Shown piece by piece: positions 47,755 to 58,269 of a stretch of 58,396 nt of DNA (position 1 is its first letter; the number at the start of each line of letters is the position of its first letter). The notes beneath the pieces were generated by a model. That model ran no database searches. It saw only the letters and a program-made list of their open reading frames with translations, and was not told the origin of the DNA. Both the position numbers and the translations under genes were made by a program. Origin of the DNA: Nanobdellota archaeon (GTDB taxonomy: Archaea > Nanobdellota > Nanobdellia > Pacearchaeales > GW2011-AR1); assembly GCA_030698805.1 (NCBI GenBank), contig JAUYMA010000008.1:86266-144661 (forward strand), given 5' to 3'.

Positions 47755-48393
47755 ATGGTAAAAGCGGTGTTTTTTGATTTTGATATGACTCTAATTAATT
47801 CTAAGAACTTATTGGAAAGAAGTTATCGCGATTTAGAGCATAAATATAGCTTAAGTTTCAAAGACTTAAGCATGAGAGAAATAGTGGGCATGCCTCATAA
47901 AAAATTTATAAAAAGCTTAATCAAACTTAATAAAAGCAAACATCATTGGAAAGAAGTTTTGGACTATGATACCAAGAGTATGGAAAGGCTTTATTCTAAT
48001 GCGAGATTGACTAACTTAAAATTTCTTCAAGATCTCAATGAAAGAAAAATAAATATTGGCATTATCTCAAATAACGAAGAACAGGTTGTGTTGAGATGCC
48101 TAAAAAATAAATATAATAAAAAGATAAAAATTGATTTTGTTTTGGCAGGCAAAAATGGAGAAGGGAACAAGAAAAAAGCCTTTCTTATAAAAAAGGGATT
48201 AAGACTACTAAATCTAGAAAAAGAAAACATTCTGTATGTCGGGGACCACCCTAATGATATCTGCGCGGCTAAAGAGGCTAAAGTTAAATGCGTAGCAGTG
48301 TCAACTGGACTTCACTCTCCTAAAGAATTAAAGGGATTCCACCCCTATAAATTAGTTGATAATTTAAATCAGATAAAGATCGATTTAATTTAA
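47755..48393 (+). CDS. HAD-superfamily phosphatase (phosphoglycolate-phosphatase-like)
   Basis: 212 residues from ATG 47755, 26 nt after TTTTATAAA. KAVFFDFDMTLINSKNLLER holds the nucleophile motif DFDMT, INIGIISNNEEQVVL is motif 2 (S), and LYVGDHPNDICAAKEAKVKC is the metal-binding motif. Alpha-helical cap after motif 1. It dephosphorylates a small metabolite; the substrate is unknown. It overlaps the convergent trm5 gene by 9 nt. Confidence 0.87.
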   Translation: MVKAVFFDFDMTLINSKNLLERSYRDLEHKYSLSFKDLSMREIVGMPHKKFIKSLIKLNKSKHHWKEVLDYDTKSMERLYSNARLTNLKFLQDLNERKINIGIISNNEEQVVLRCLKNKYNKKIKIDFVLAGKNGEGNKKKAFLIKKGLRLLNLEKENILYVGDHPNDICAAKEAKVKCVAVSTGLHSPKELKGFHPYKLVDNLNQIKIDLI

Positions 48394-49152
48394 AACTTTA
48401 AAGTCTGCCCGATATCTATATTCTCTTACCCCTATATCTCCTGCTCTCTTTATTTTTAAAATTCTAATTCTCTTACCTGCTTCTTTAGCCTTACTTTCTA
48501 TTAGTTCTCTCAAAACCCCTAAACTTTCTTCCTTGTAGAAGCCATAATAATGAACCGTGCCAGACTTATTTATTTTGGGAAAGACGACATCTAAAAAGGA
48601 ATCCTGAAGATTTGGCCGGGCCATAACGATCCTATCAAATTTTCCTTGCAGAGAAGGAAGTTTCTTTCTCACATCTCCTTGAATAATCTCTACCTCGACT
48701 TTGTTTCTTTTTACATTTTCCAAGGCATATTTACAACACTCTCGGCCTAGTTCCATTGAAATAATTCTCTTAGGTTTACCTGTTTTTGCAATAGTAATTG
48801 CGAATGGCCCAACTCCTCCAAATAAAATCAAGACGCTTTCTCCCTTCTTCACCATAGAAGCTATCTCTTTCCTCTCGTTTGCTAGACGAGGAGAAAAATA
48901 GCAGGTATCTATATTGAATCTGAAAAGAGAATTGTTTTCTCGGTATAGCACTTCTTTAGTCTTCAATCCGGCTATATGCGAAGTTTTTGGAGTTCTAAGG
49001 CGCCCTTTTATCTTATCTTTCTTTTCTAAAACAGTGGTAATTCTTTTATTATTCTTGATTAGTTGTTCTGCTTGCTGTCTTTTAGATTTGGCACTTTCCC
49101 CCCTCTGAAATTTAACTAGCGCGATGTTCCCCAATATATCATATCCCCTCAT
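48385..49152 (-). CDS. trm5: tRNA (guanine-37 N1)-methyltransferase, Trm5 family
   Basis: 255 residues. TKEVLYRENNSLFRFNIDTC, then YFSPRLANERKEIASMVKKG and LILFGGVGPFAITIAKTGKP are the Trm5 SAM-binding blocks; DRIVMARPNLQDSFLDVVFP corresponds to the catalytic motif, which has RPN in place of the usual NLP. The protein lacks the N-terminal D1 domain of the longest Trm5 (about 330-340 residues). It methylates G37 of tRNAs. The tRNA-Glu, -Thr and -Gly introns lie at position 37/38. Confidence 0.85.
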   Translation of the reverse strand: MRGYDILGNIALVKFQRGESAKSKRQQAEQLIKNNKRITTVLEKKDKIKGRLRTPKTSHIAGLKTKEVLYRENNSLFRFNIDTCYFSPRLANERKEIASMVKKGESVLILFGGVGPFAITIAKTGKPKRIISMELGRECCKYALENVKRNKVEVEIIQGDVRKKLPSLQGKFDRIVMARPNLQDSFLDVVFPKINKSGTVHYYGFYKEESLGVLRELIESKAKEAGKRIRILKIKRAGDIGVREYRYRADFKVLN

Positions 49153-49242
49153 AGAATAAAAGAGAAGAAATTGCTTAAAATACTTTACTTAAGATCATTA
49201 TTGAAACAATAAATATTTTAACTCGTTTTTTATTGGATTATT

Positions 49243-49911
49243 GTGAAAGAAAAATTCTTTGAAGGAAGTGATTTTGGTAAGGGAGAATTCAAAGCATTGA
49301 TGCCCGCATATTACCCTAAGAAATACAAAGAATATATTGAAGAAGAGACTAAATTGCTTAAAGCTAAATTAGCTGGAGAAAATAAAGTTCTTGAGGCTGG
49401 AGTGGGAATAGGAAGACTAATACCCTGTCTATCGCCCATTGTTAAAGAACTTACAGGGGTCGATAATGCGGACCTTATGTTACAAAAATCAAACGAGATA
49501 GCTGCTGAATTTTCTAATGTTAAGATAATAAGGGGGGAATTGGAAAATTTAAGTAACATATTTCCAGAAAGATATTTTGATTTTAGCATTTGTATATGGA
49601 ATACTCTGGGTAATGTGAAAGACGAAGTCCGAGTATTGAGAGGATTATCTCGAGTAACAAAGAAGTCTATTTTTATCACGGTATACATTAAAGGCACACT
49701 TAAAGATAGAGAGAATTGGTATAAAAGTGTCGGGATTCCAATTTCTAGAATTGATAAAAAGAATGAAATATTTTATTCAGAAAGTGGATTGAGATCTAAA
49801 TCATACAGTCTTAAAGATATTCAGAAAATAGCAAAGGCCTCTAAACTAAAGATCAAAGATTCCACAATTCTGGCAGAAGTAATTCTATGGATTGAGTTAG
49901 GAAAAAGATAA
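49243..49911 (+). CDS. Class I SAM-dependent methyltransferase
   Basis: 222 residues with GTG start. KVLEAGVGIGRLIPCLSPIV is the SAM-binding glycine-rich loop, LTGVDNADLMLQ the acidic strand, and FDFSICIWNTLGNVK the D/N strand 4. The family is broad (methyltransferase type 11/25) and the substrate cannot be told. No neighbour suggests a pathway. A TATTTTAA box is about 26 nt upstream. Confidence 0.83.
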   Translation: MKEKFFEGSDFGKGEFKALMPAYYPKKYKEYIEEETKLLKAKLAGENKVLEAGVGIGRLIPCLSPIVKELTGVDNADLMLQKSNEIAAEFSNVKIIRGELENLSNIFPERYFDFSICIWNTLGNVKDEVRVLRGLSRVTKKSIFITVYIKGTLKDRENWYKSVGIPISRIDKKNEIFYSESGLRSKSYSLKDIQKIAKASKLKIKDSTILAEVILWIELGKR

Positions 49912-49918
49912 TGCTTTA

Positions 49919-50821
49919 TCATCCCGCTTGCAGATAAGCTTTCAAATAACTGCTTTTCAACTCTGCAGCTCTTGAAGGTATTTTCTCCGCTTCCTTCGCT
50001 TGTGCTAAATTATAAACGCTGTCTAAATTTATCCTAATTAATCCTACTTCAGAATTATTAGCAAATGATTCTATATATTTCAGCTTTTCATCTGCTATTA
50101 AATACGCCCTTTGGACTTCCTGAATGTCCCCTACCCTTGCAGCGTCTATCAGTATCTTCATAGGCCCATAAAACTCAGAGAAAGCAGCCCTATTACTTTG
50201 AAGTTCATTTCTTATTCTTATATCATTAATTATGGGCCGGATAGTTTCTAGAGTGTTATATCCTGCTGTTATATTCCCATATGTAATTTTATGTCTTGCC
50301 TCTTCTATTATTTCCCTTATTTCCCGGAGGTCCTTTCCAAACTCTTTGTCTCCCTTTATAGCATAAGGACGGTAAGAATAATATTTGTCATAGAATGAAT
50401 TGTAATCTGAGGCTAATCTTTCATAATCGTTTATAGACTCTCCCCGATTCTCCTGCGAGGTGCTCAGGAGGAGGGTTTTGTAATCGTTATTTATTTTATT
50501 GAAATCCTTAAGAAAATTATTCTTGGTTATAAAATAACTTCCAATGGTTCCAATTATAAGAAAGCAAACTATTATGGCCAAAAGCCATCTCTTTCTTGAT
50601 TCATATAATTCTTCTTTTACCCTAACACAAGTAGAAACTCCTAAAACCTTATAGATTAAACAGAATCCAGTTAGAGCGTTAAACAAGAGTATAAATGCAA
50701 AAATATAGAAGATTATTCTAACTATACTCTCCGTCCAGAAGAAGGCCGCTAATAAAAATATTATTCCAAAAATGGCCCTGTAAAACCTATCCATCACACC
50801 TACATTTTTATCCCAATCCAT
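49919..50821 (-). CDS. DUF2892 membrane protein with long helical soluble tail
   Basis: 300 residues from ATG 50821, which lies 23 nt after the tgt stop. MDWDKNVGVMDRFYRAIFGI then ALTGFCLIYKVLGVST match the DUF2892/YgaP membrane domain, N-VGxxDR and GFCPxYxLLG. A third membrane helix near residue 80 (WLLAIIVCFLIIGTIGSYFI) is followed by about 190 residues of helix-rich soluble sequence. The family has no defined biochemical role. An upstream in-frame start at 50914 would overlap tgt by 71 nt and is less likely. Confidence 0.78.
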   Translation of the reverse strand: MDWDKNVGVMDRFYRAIFGIIFLLAAFFWTESIVRIIFYIFAFILLFNALTGFCLIYKVLGVSTCVRVKEELYESRKRWLLAIIVCFLIIGTIGSYFITKNNFLKDFNKINNDYKTLLLSTSQENRGESINDYERLASDYNSFYDKYYSYRPYAIKGDKEFGKDLREIREIIEEARHKITYGNITAGYNTLETIRPIINDIRIRNELQSNRAAFSEFYGPMKILIDAARVGDIQEVQRAYLIADEKLKYIESFANNSEVGLIRINLDSVYNLAQAKEAEKIPSRAAELKSSYLKAYLQAG

Positions 50822-50843
50822 CAATTTAGAATTAAACTCTTCT

Positions 50844-52043
<1,200 letters not shown>

Positions 52044-52105
52044 TTAAATTCCACATTCCCAAAGTTTTTAAATTGTCTTGCCCTGAAATTTAAGTCCATT
52101 AAAAA

Positions 52106-52936
52106 ATGAGGTTATTAAAAATAAGTTTTACTTTAGTAGGTCTATTCCTAGTATCTTTTTCCCTTTTACTAATTAACTATACTGGTTATGCGGTACGGTC
52201 AGATATTGAATTAAATGAAATTCAGTCTGAAAAATTTCAAAAAGGCATAATCTCATTCACTTTTGATGATGGATTAATGACTTATTATACTAAAGTTTAT
52301 CCTTCAATGAAAGCGAGGGGTTTAAATGGAACGATCTATGCCATGGCTAATTGGACTGAAGATGGCGGTAAATTTGAAGGTAGAGAAATACTCGACTTTG
52401 CCCATTTGAGATCAATGCAGGATGATGGATGGGAAATTGCAAGTCATGGGGTAAAACATAAAAAGATGACTCCCTTATCTGATTCAGAATTGGAGGAAGA
52501 GCTTTACTTGTCGAAGGCGATTCTAGAAGAAAATGGATTAAAAATTACTTCTTTTGCTTTTCCTTTTGGCCACTTCGATGACCGAACTGTAAATGTCGCC
52601 AGCAAGTATTATCAAACTTCCAGACCTTTATTTTTAGGTTATAATGAAAAAGATAATATTGACTGGCAAAGATTACGCTCTAGGTGGGTAATGAGTTCTA
52701 ATTATAATGGAGATGTTTGCTCTTGGATAGCTTATGCTAAAGAGAAAGATTATTGGTTGATACTGACTTTTCACAATGTGGAAGAAAATAAATCCACCCA
52801 GTGGGATACTTCACTATATGATTTTAATGAGATATTGAGATGCACGGTTGAAATGGGAGTACCTGTCAAAACTATAAGAGAGGTTGCGGCAGAATATCAA
52901 AATAAGGGCATTAGTCCTTCCATAAGATTAAACTAG
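52106..52936 (+). CDS. Polysaccharide deacetylase (NodB domain)
   Basis: 276 residues. An N-terminal hydrophobic segment (LLKISFTLVGLFLVSFSLLL) anchors or exports it. The NodB domain has GIISFTFDDGLMTYY (catalytic DD), the HxxxH-like site SHGVKHKKMTPLS, and FAFPFGHFDDRTVN as the further motif. It deacetylates N-acetylated sugars of surface polysaccharides outside the cell. It overlaps the convergent membrane glycosyltransferase-like gene by 26 nt and belongs to the second glycan group (52-56 kb). Confidence 0.87.
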   Translation: MRLLKISFTLVGLFLVSFSLLLINYTGYAVRSDIELNEIQSEKFQKGIISFTFDDGLMTYYTKVYPSMKARGLNGTIYAMANWTEDGGKFEGREILDFAHLRSMQDDGWEIASHGVKHKKMTPLSDSELEEELYLSKAILEENGLKITSFAFPFGHFDDRTVNVASKYYQTSRPLFLGYNEKDNIDWQRLRSRWVMSSNYNGDVCSWIAYAKEKDYWLILTFHNVEENKSTQWDTSLYDFNEILRCTVEMGVPVKTIREVAAEYQNKGISPSIRLN

Positions 52937-54914
52937 GCCTGATAGTCCATAATACTATGCTTATAAATGAAATTATAGAGAGCACTATCCCTAAAACTTC
53001 TATATGATTTTTGCTTTGATAGAAGATAACTTTATTAGTTTCAGGGCTAGGCAGAACCGCCATCGAGTTTAAAGAGGTTCTATAAACTTTTAACTCTCTT
53101 TTTGAAGGAAGCTCCTTAGCCTTCCAACTGGTGTGATAAAACTCTTTAAATAAGATTATGTCTCCCTCCTCTATTTCTTCAGAATATATCTCCAATTTGT
53201 CGGGATGATCTCTTTTTACATTATAATTGAGAGAGGCATAGACGTTACTAATATCTATATTGTCCTGAGTTATTAACTGAACAATATTTTTAGAATCCCT
53301 ATCTGTTGAAGCAAGATCTTTTATTGATTCAGTATTTGATGTCTCCACCGCAATTACATTTGTCCTTAAAACAGATAATATCGGTGAAGCTCTTCTGTAT
53401 TCATATAGGGTAAAAGGATAATCTGCCACCCTCATTTTCTCAACTTCTCTAAATAAATAATCGTCTTGGAACTTAGATTTGTGCTTTAAGTCTTCTCCCC
53501 CTATCTCAAAGTATTTTATTCCAAACCAATCTAAGAAAAATAGAGTTGAGTTGAGATCGTCTGAACGCCAAATAGAATCTCTCATTAAGAACAAAACTTC
53601 TGGATAAAGAATTCCTTGGTCATAGTATCCAAATGTCTGGCTTTGCGCTGGATAAAAGAAGTTGAGCGTTTCTGAAAAAACAAACCGAGTCGTACCAAAC
53701 CGATAGTTAGTAAAATTGTTACTCAGAGGTATCTTTTCATTCTCTAAAACTTGTTGGATAAAATAGTATCGGCTTCCTGGGCCGTTATAGCTATAATTAT
53801 TATAATTCTCATTGATCGTTTTGTAATTCGCCCAGAGTCCTAAGACAATTAATACGAGCAGTACAAAAAAAATCAGCTTATTCTTGAATTTGATCCTTCC
53901 TAATGTCAGTCCGATAAATACGCAGAGGAAAATAGAAAGAAGCACCACATATCTAACGGCCCCTATTCCAGTAGGATTATACTTTCCTAATAAACCATCC
54001 ATCAAAAGGAAAAATAATCCGCAGACTGACAAAAAGTAAAGAGAATTTTTATCTTTTCTTAAATTATCTGACCAAAGAAAAGCAATAAATGACATTATGA
54101 AAACAAAGAAAGCAATCCCTATTTCTCCGGGAGCTTTGCCCCAAATATTATAATCTCCGAATCCTAATAGATGATCTAGAGAGGGTATGTATCCTAAATC
54201 ATCCCCTACATAATTAGAGGAATGCGTAAGGAATGGAAGAAGCCAAAAAAAAGACAAAATTATTGGTGGAATAATAAAAATACAAATATTTCTTAAAGAT
54301 CTTTTATTGATGCCTTCAAAGATAATCAGCCTCAAAGCAATAGTTGGAATTAGGCAAAAAGTAATAAATATATGGGAAAGAATAGACATTAAGAATACCA
54401 GACAGTAGGGAATTAAAAAAAGTTTATTTTTTAATGACTTCTCCAAAAATAAAATTGTGAATGGAACTGTCCAGAATGCTAATACAAATGGGTGATTGCC
54501 CACCACAATAAAATAATAAGAAGTATTCAGGACAGTTAAGAATAAAGTCCCTGAGATAAGCGAGGCTATAAAATTTTTATTATAGTTATAAACTAATAAG
54601 AATATTCCTACCGAAGTCAGAACCACGCTTAGAAAAACTATCAGATTTGCCCCTAATATTGAATTGGGAAAGAGGAAAACTAGATAGTAAAATAGGGGTG
54701 AATAAAATTTTAAGAAGGGGGCTCCGCCGTACCAGGCCATATCCCAATTTGCAGTAGGAAATTGTTTAAGATAAGAAACCTTGCTTAGATGGCCCAGAGC
54801 ATCCAACCCTAAAGGTTTTCCTGAAAAAATGGCTTGAGCATATAAAATTAAGGCGATTAGAATTAGCAAGCCTGTCCCAAAAAGGATCCTATTATTTTCT
54901 TTACTCCAAGCCAT
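52911..54914 (-). CDS. Large membrane protein, PTPS-related/GT39-like family
   Basis: 667 residues, about 11-12 membrane segments and a soluble C-terminal part from about residue 380. The first loop (KPLGLDALGHLSKVSYLKQF then WYGGAPFLKFYSPLFYYLVF) resembles the PF10131 PTPS_related family of bacterial and archaeal membrane proteins, which may be membrane glycosyltransferases with a GxP/YGGxP-x-Y-P loop. The loop acidic residues (LDALGH) suit metal or donor binding. It may transfer sugars from lipid carriers onto envelope glycans. Confidence 0.75.
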   Translation of the reverse strand: MAWSKENNRILFGTGLLILIALILYAQAIFSGKPLGLDALGHLSKVSYLKQFPTANWDMAWYGGAPFLKFYSPLFYYLVFLFPNSILGANLIVFLSVVLTSVGIFLLVYNYNKNFIASLISGTLFLTVLNTSYYFIVVGNHPFVLAFWTVPFTILFLEKSLKNKLFLIPYCLVFLMSILSHIFITFCLIPTIALRLIIFEGINKRSLRNICIFIIPPIILSFFWLLPFLTHSSNYVGDDLGYIPSLDHLLGFGDYNIWGKAPGEIGIAFFVFIMSFIAFLWSDNLRKDKNSLYFLSVCGLFFLLMDGLLGKYNPTGIGAVRYVVLLSIFLCVFIGLTLGRIKFKNKLIFFVLLVLIVLGLWANYKTINENYNNYSYNGPGSRYYFIQQVLENEKIPLSNNFTNYRFGTTRFVFSETLNFFYPAQSQTFGYYDQGILYPEVLFLMRDSIWRSDDLNSTLFFLDWFGIKYFEIGGEDLKHKSKFQDDYLFREVEKMRVADYPFTLYEYRRASPILSVLRTNVIAVETSNTESIKDLASTDRDSKNIVQLITQDNIDISNVYASLNYNVKRDHPDKLEIYSEEIEEGDIILFKEFYHTSWKAKELPSKRELKVYRTSLNSMAVLPSPETNKVIFYQSKNHIEVLGIVLSIISFISIVLWTIRPSLILWKD

Positions 54915-55016
54915 TAATTTAACAAAAACAAGAGGTTTTAATGCTTTTCTAATCTAGAATCACTCTAAATGTAGCCCATAGTAAAGATATTAAAGTAAAT
55001 TTTCTAACTTAGGCCT

Positions 55017-56078
55017 ATGGATTTATCTGTTATTGTTCCGACTTATAATGAAAAAGACAATATTTCTGAGATAATCGATGAGATCCATAAAGAATTCATC
55101 AATAATAAAATAAAAGGTGAATTGATAATTGTGGATGATAACTCTCCAGATGGTACTGGATTGATCGCAGATTCTCTGAAGAAAAAATACTCTTTTTTGC
55201 GAGTTATCCATAGAAAAGGAAAAGAGGGCTTATCTTCTGCTGTTCTTGAAGGATTTTCTATTGCAGAGGGAAAAATTCTAGGCGTTATGGATGCAGACCT
55301 AAGCCATCCAGTTAATAAAATTCATGAAATGCATGCTCTTATTAAAAAAGGGCAGGCAGATTTAGTAATCGGAAGCCGTTATATTCCTGGGGGCAAAATC
55401 GAAGGCTGGACTTTGAATAGAAAAATAATGTCGAAATCTGCTACATATTTAGCTAAAATTTTTACTAAAGCTAAAGATCCAATGTCGGGTTTCTTTATGA
55501 TAAAAAGAAGTTGTCTTGTGGATAAAAATCTTAATCCGAGAGGTTTCAAAATACTTTTAGAGATCATAATTAAAACAGATTGCAAGATTTATGAGATACC
55601 TATTACCTTTATCAATAGAAAAGAGGGAAAGAGTAAAGCTAGTGTCCGCGAAATAAGATTTTATTTACAGAATCTTTTAAGTTATCTGCCTTATAAAAGA
55701 AAATCTTTCATACAATTAAGCAAGTTTGCCATTGTAGGCATGATGGGCATTATAATAAATATATTCTTCCTTTACTTATTTACAGAGATCGCTGGGATTT
55801 ATTATTTAATCTCGGCAGTATTTGCATTTTTGATAGCCTTAGCCCATAATTATTTATTAAATAAAATATTTACCTTCAAAGAAAGGATTAGATATAAATT
55901 CTTTACTAAGTTCCTACAATTTTCTGCAATCAGCTTATTTTCCCTAGCTATTAATCTGATTCTTCTTTATATTCTCACCGAGATGTTTCATATATACTAT
56001 CTTATTTCTCAAGTAATCTCGATAGGTTTAGTTTTTATAATTAATTTTGCGGGTAATAAATTTTGGACTTTTAGATAA
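55017..56078 (+). CDS. Polyprenol-phosphate sugar synthase (GT2) with GtrA domain
   Basis: 353 residues. DLSVIVPTYNEKDNISEIID and LGVMDADLSHPVNKI (DxD motif) form the GT-A domain of dolichol-phosphate mannose synthase; VIGSRYIPGGKIEGWTLNRK follows the family. Residues about 235-353 make four membrane helices of a GtrA-like domain (FAIVGMMGIIINIFFLYLFT, then FINFAGNKFWTF), as in many archaeal DPM1 fusions. It loads a sugar onto the lipid carrier and anchors the enzyme in the membrane. A TATTAAAG box is about 26 nt upstream. Confidence 0.9.
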   Translation: MDLSVIVPTYNEKDNISEIIDEIHKEFINNKIKGELIIVDDNSPDGTGLIADSLKKKYSFLRVIHRKGKEGLSSAVLEGFSIAEGKILGVMDADLSHPVNKIHEMHALIKKGQADLVIGSRYIPGGKIEGWTLNRKIMSKSATYLAKIFTKAKDPMSGFFMIKRSCLVDKNLNPRGFKILLEIIIKTDCKIYEIPITFINRKEGKSKASVREIRFYLQNLLSYLPYKRKSFIQLSKFAIVGMMGIIINIFFLYLFTEIAGIYYLISAVFAFLIALAHNYLLNKIFTFKERIRYKFFTKFLQFSAISLFSLAINLILLYILTEMFHIYYLISQVISIGLVFIINFAGNKFWTFR

Positions 56079-56082
56079 TAAT

Positions 56083-56706
56083 ATGGAAGATCAAAGAAAC
56101 ATTTGGAATCGATTATACAAAAATGAAGGTGGGAAATGGAGAAAAGAGACTCTAAATTTACCTCCTATTTTTAGAGATAAGAAAATCTTAGAATTGGGGG
56201 TGGGAAATGGAAAGACTCTGAAAGCTATTCTCAGGCAAAAACCTAAGGAAATCATAGCCATCGATATCTCCAAAGAAGCTATAAAGTTATCCAAAGACCG
56301 ATTTAAGAGAAAAAATACTTTCTTAATGAAAAAGAATGTGAAGAAGACTGGATTGAAAAGAAATTATTTTGATATCATCGTGTGTTATTACATACTAAAT
56401 AATTTATTAGAAAAAGACAGGCAGAAAGCAGTTGTTGAAATGGCGAGAGTTCTAAAGAGGGGAGGAATAATCCTCTTTGAGGACTTCTCTGAAGAAGATC
56501 TCAGGGAGAAAAGGGGTGGAAAAATAGTGGAAAAGGGCACTTTCCTAAAAGAAAATGGAATAATTTGTCACTTTTTCTCAAAAATGGAATTAGTAGAATT
56601 ATTCTCTAAATTCTCTAATATGAAAATTGATATCAAAGTATCTAAGCCCATTAAAAATAAACCTGATTTAATTCGGAAAATCATTTCTGCCGAAATTAAG
56701 AAATAA
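56083..56706 (+). CDS. Class I SAM-dependent methyltransferase
   Basis: 207 residues from ATG 56083. KKILELGVGNGKTLKAILRQ is the SAM-binding motif, IIAIDISKEAIKLSKDRFK the acidic strand, and YFDIIVCYYILNNL motif IV. The gene lies 4 nt after the DPM1/GtrA gene, so the pair may modify one glycan. Substrate unknown; it is not an FkbM-type protein. Confidence 0.83.
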   Translation: MEDQRNIWNRLYKNEGGKWRKETLNLPPIFRDKKILELGVGNGKTLKAILRQKPKEIIAIDISKEAIKLSKDRFKRKNTFLMKKNVKKTGLKRNYFDIIVCYYILNNLLEKDRQKAVVEMARVLKRGGIILFEDFSEEDLREKRGGKIVEKGTFLKENGIICHFFSKMELVELFSKFSNMKIDIKVSKPIKNKPDLIRKIISAEIKK

Positions 56707-56736
56707 ATATATAAAGGCTGAAGATTTTTTCAATGA

Positions 56737-57489
56737 ATGAATTTATTACTTCTTTATAGCCTAATTAGCGTTGGGGCAGTCAGTATTATTTCCCTTATTG
56801 GCATCCTAACTCTGAGTATAAAGGCTGAAAGATTGAAGACTGTCCTTATCTACCTCATAAGTTTCTCTGCAGGATCGTTATTTGGTGATGCCTTCATACA
56901 CCTTTTACCAGAACTAGTAGAAGAAACAGGAGGATTGGGCCTGGATATTTCACTTTATATTTTATGCGGAATACTTATCTTCTTTATTTTAGAAAAAGTT
57001 ATTCACTGGCAACATTGCCATATGCCCATAACTAAAACTCATATTCATCCTTTTGCTTATACAAATTTAGTAGGAGATGGCCTACACAATTTTATTGATG
57101 GCATGATCATAGCAGGGAGTTATCTTGTGAGTATCCCGGCTGGGATTGCAACTACTATCGCAGTCGCACTACATGAAATACCTCAGGAGATAGGGGATTT
57201 TGGAGTCCTGTTACATGGTGGATTTTCAAGAGGCCAAGCACTATTGGTGAACTTTGCTTCAGCGCTTACTGCTTTGGTCGGAGTAACCCTAGTATTTTTA
57301 TTGAGCGGGACTTTTGATAATCTGATCTCTATAATTGTGCCTATTGCCATTGGAGGATTCTTATATATCGCGGGGAGTGACTTAATTCCTGAACTTCATA
57401 AAGAATCAGTCCTTAGAAAGTCTATAATGCAGATCATCATGTTTGTTCTTGGAATATTAGTAATGGTTGCCTTATTAGCTTTAGAGTGA
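56737..57489 (+). CDS. ZIP-family metal transporter
   Basis: 250 residues, eight membrane helices. Helix 4 has GDGLHNFIDGMIIAGSYL and helix 5 HEIPQEIGDFGVLLHGGFSR, the HNxxDG and HEIPxExGD metal-binding motifs of the ZIP family. A His/aspartate-containing loop (HWQHCHMPITKTHIHPFAY) lies between helices 3 and 4 and may bind metal. It imports zinc or iron(II)/manganese. TATATAAA is 26 nt upstream. Confidence 0.9.
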   Translation: MNLLLLYSLISVGAVSIISLIGILTLSIKAERLKTVLIYLISFSAGSLFGDAFIHLLPELVEETGGLGLDISLYILCGILIFFILEKVIHWQHCHMPITKTHIHPFAYTNLVGDGLHNFIDGMIIAGSYLVSIPAGIATTIAVALHEIPQEIGDFGVLLHGGFSRGQALLVNFASALTALVGVTLVFLLSGTFDNLISIIVPIAIGGFLYIAGSDLIPELHKESVLRKSIMQIIMFVLGILVMVALLALE

Positions 57490-58044
57490 TTAAGATAATT
57501 TAAACTCCCTATATAAAATCCACTTATTATGAGGTTTATGGAGGATGCAAATATTATCCAGACATAATTCGAAATTAGGCTTTTCCTTAGATAATGAAGT
57601 GTAAACCTCCTCAAAGTTTTTTTGTAAGCCTTCTCCTTCTGCCAAGGTGGCATGAAAATGCATATTAATTTTATCATACTGTAGCCATTCGATCCATTTA
57701 AGATTTTCCAGGCTTATTACCAGCTCAGAATATAGAGTTTTCATCTCCTTGGAAGGCTCGACATCTATGAAGATTACATTTTTATCAAAATACCCAATCC
57801 CTTGAAGCTTTAGGCTTGCTCGCCTATGAGACTGACAAAAGGCATCTAAATTTTCTTCTATCTCCTTTAACTGCGATAAATTAAGAAGTTGATTGAAATA
57901 TTTTAGAGTTAAATGAGATTCAATAATATCATTTACTTTATAGATGGGAAATCTCTCACAAATTCTGCTAATAAGTTTATTATGGTATTCTCTAGCCTCT
58001 CCTTTGATCAGATAAACTATCACATATTTCCCAAGTTCTTCCAT
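57490..58044 (-). CDS. 2H phosphoesterase (LigT/ThpR-like)
   Basis: 184 residues. Two HxT-type motifs, HLT at residues 44-46 and HAT at 131-133, sit on matching strands (SHLTLKYF and MHFHATLAEG), the mark of 2H phosphoesterases acting on RNA 2',3'-cyclic or 2'-5' phosphodiesters. It starts near the tRNA-Ser gene on the same strand, separated by 13 nt, so it could be co-transcribed downstream of it. With intron-bearing tRNAs in the window, tRNA splicing clean-up is a reasonable role. Confidence 0.78.
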   Translation of the reverse strand: MEELGKYVIVYLIKGEAREYHNKLISRICERFPIYKVNDIIESHLTLKYFNQLLNLSQLKEIEENLDAFCQSHRRASLKLQGIGYFDKNVIFIDVEPSKEMKTLYSELVISLENLKWIEWLQYDKINMHFHATLAEGEGLQKNFEEVYTSLSKEKPNFELCLDNICILHKPHNKWILYREFKLS

Positions 58045-58057
58045 ATAAGTAAGATTA

Positions 58058-58139
58058 CGCCCGCGCCCGGAATCGAACCGGGAGATCCCGAAGGAAACTG
58101 GTTCTCAAGACCAGCGCAGTACCATTGTGCCACGCGGGC
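58058..58139 (-). tRNA. tRNA-Ser(TGA)
   Basis: Acceptor GCCCGCG/CGCGGGC, T arm CCCGG-TTCGATT-CCGGG, anticodon stem CTGGT/ACCAG with loop CT-TGA-GA, long variable arm (TTTCCTTCGGGATCT), discriminator G. TTATAAAG at 58161-58171 on the minus strand is about 26 nt upstream. Confidence 0.9.
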
Positions 58140-58269
58140 TAAAAAAGATTGTCATGAATACCTTATAAAGCTTTAGCACTAAAGTTTAAACTATAAAAAA
58201 ATAAATCTTTTAGAGATATCTAAATCTAACTAGCCCAGTCTTGCAAAAATCAAGATAAACAATGGGAGT

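Noticed and set aside
58174..58187. Palindrome-like CTTTAG/CTAAAG near the tRNA-Ser promoter
   Set aside because: Short and AT-rich, as expected by chance here.
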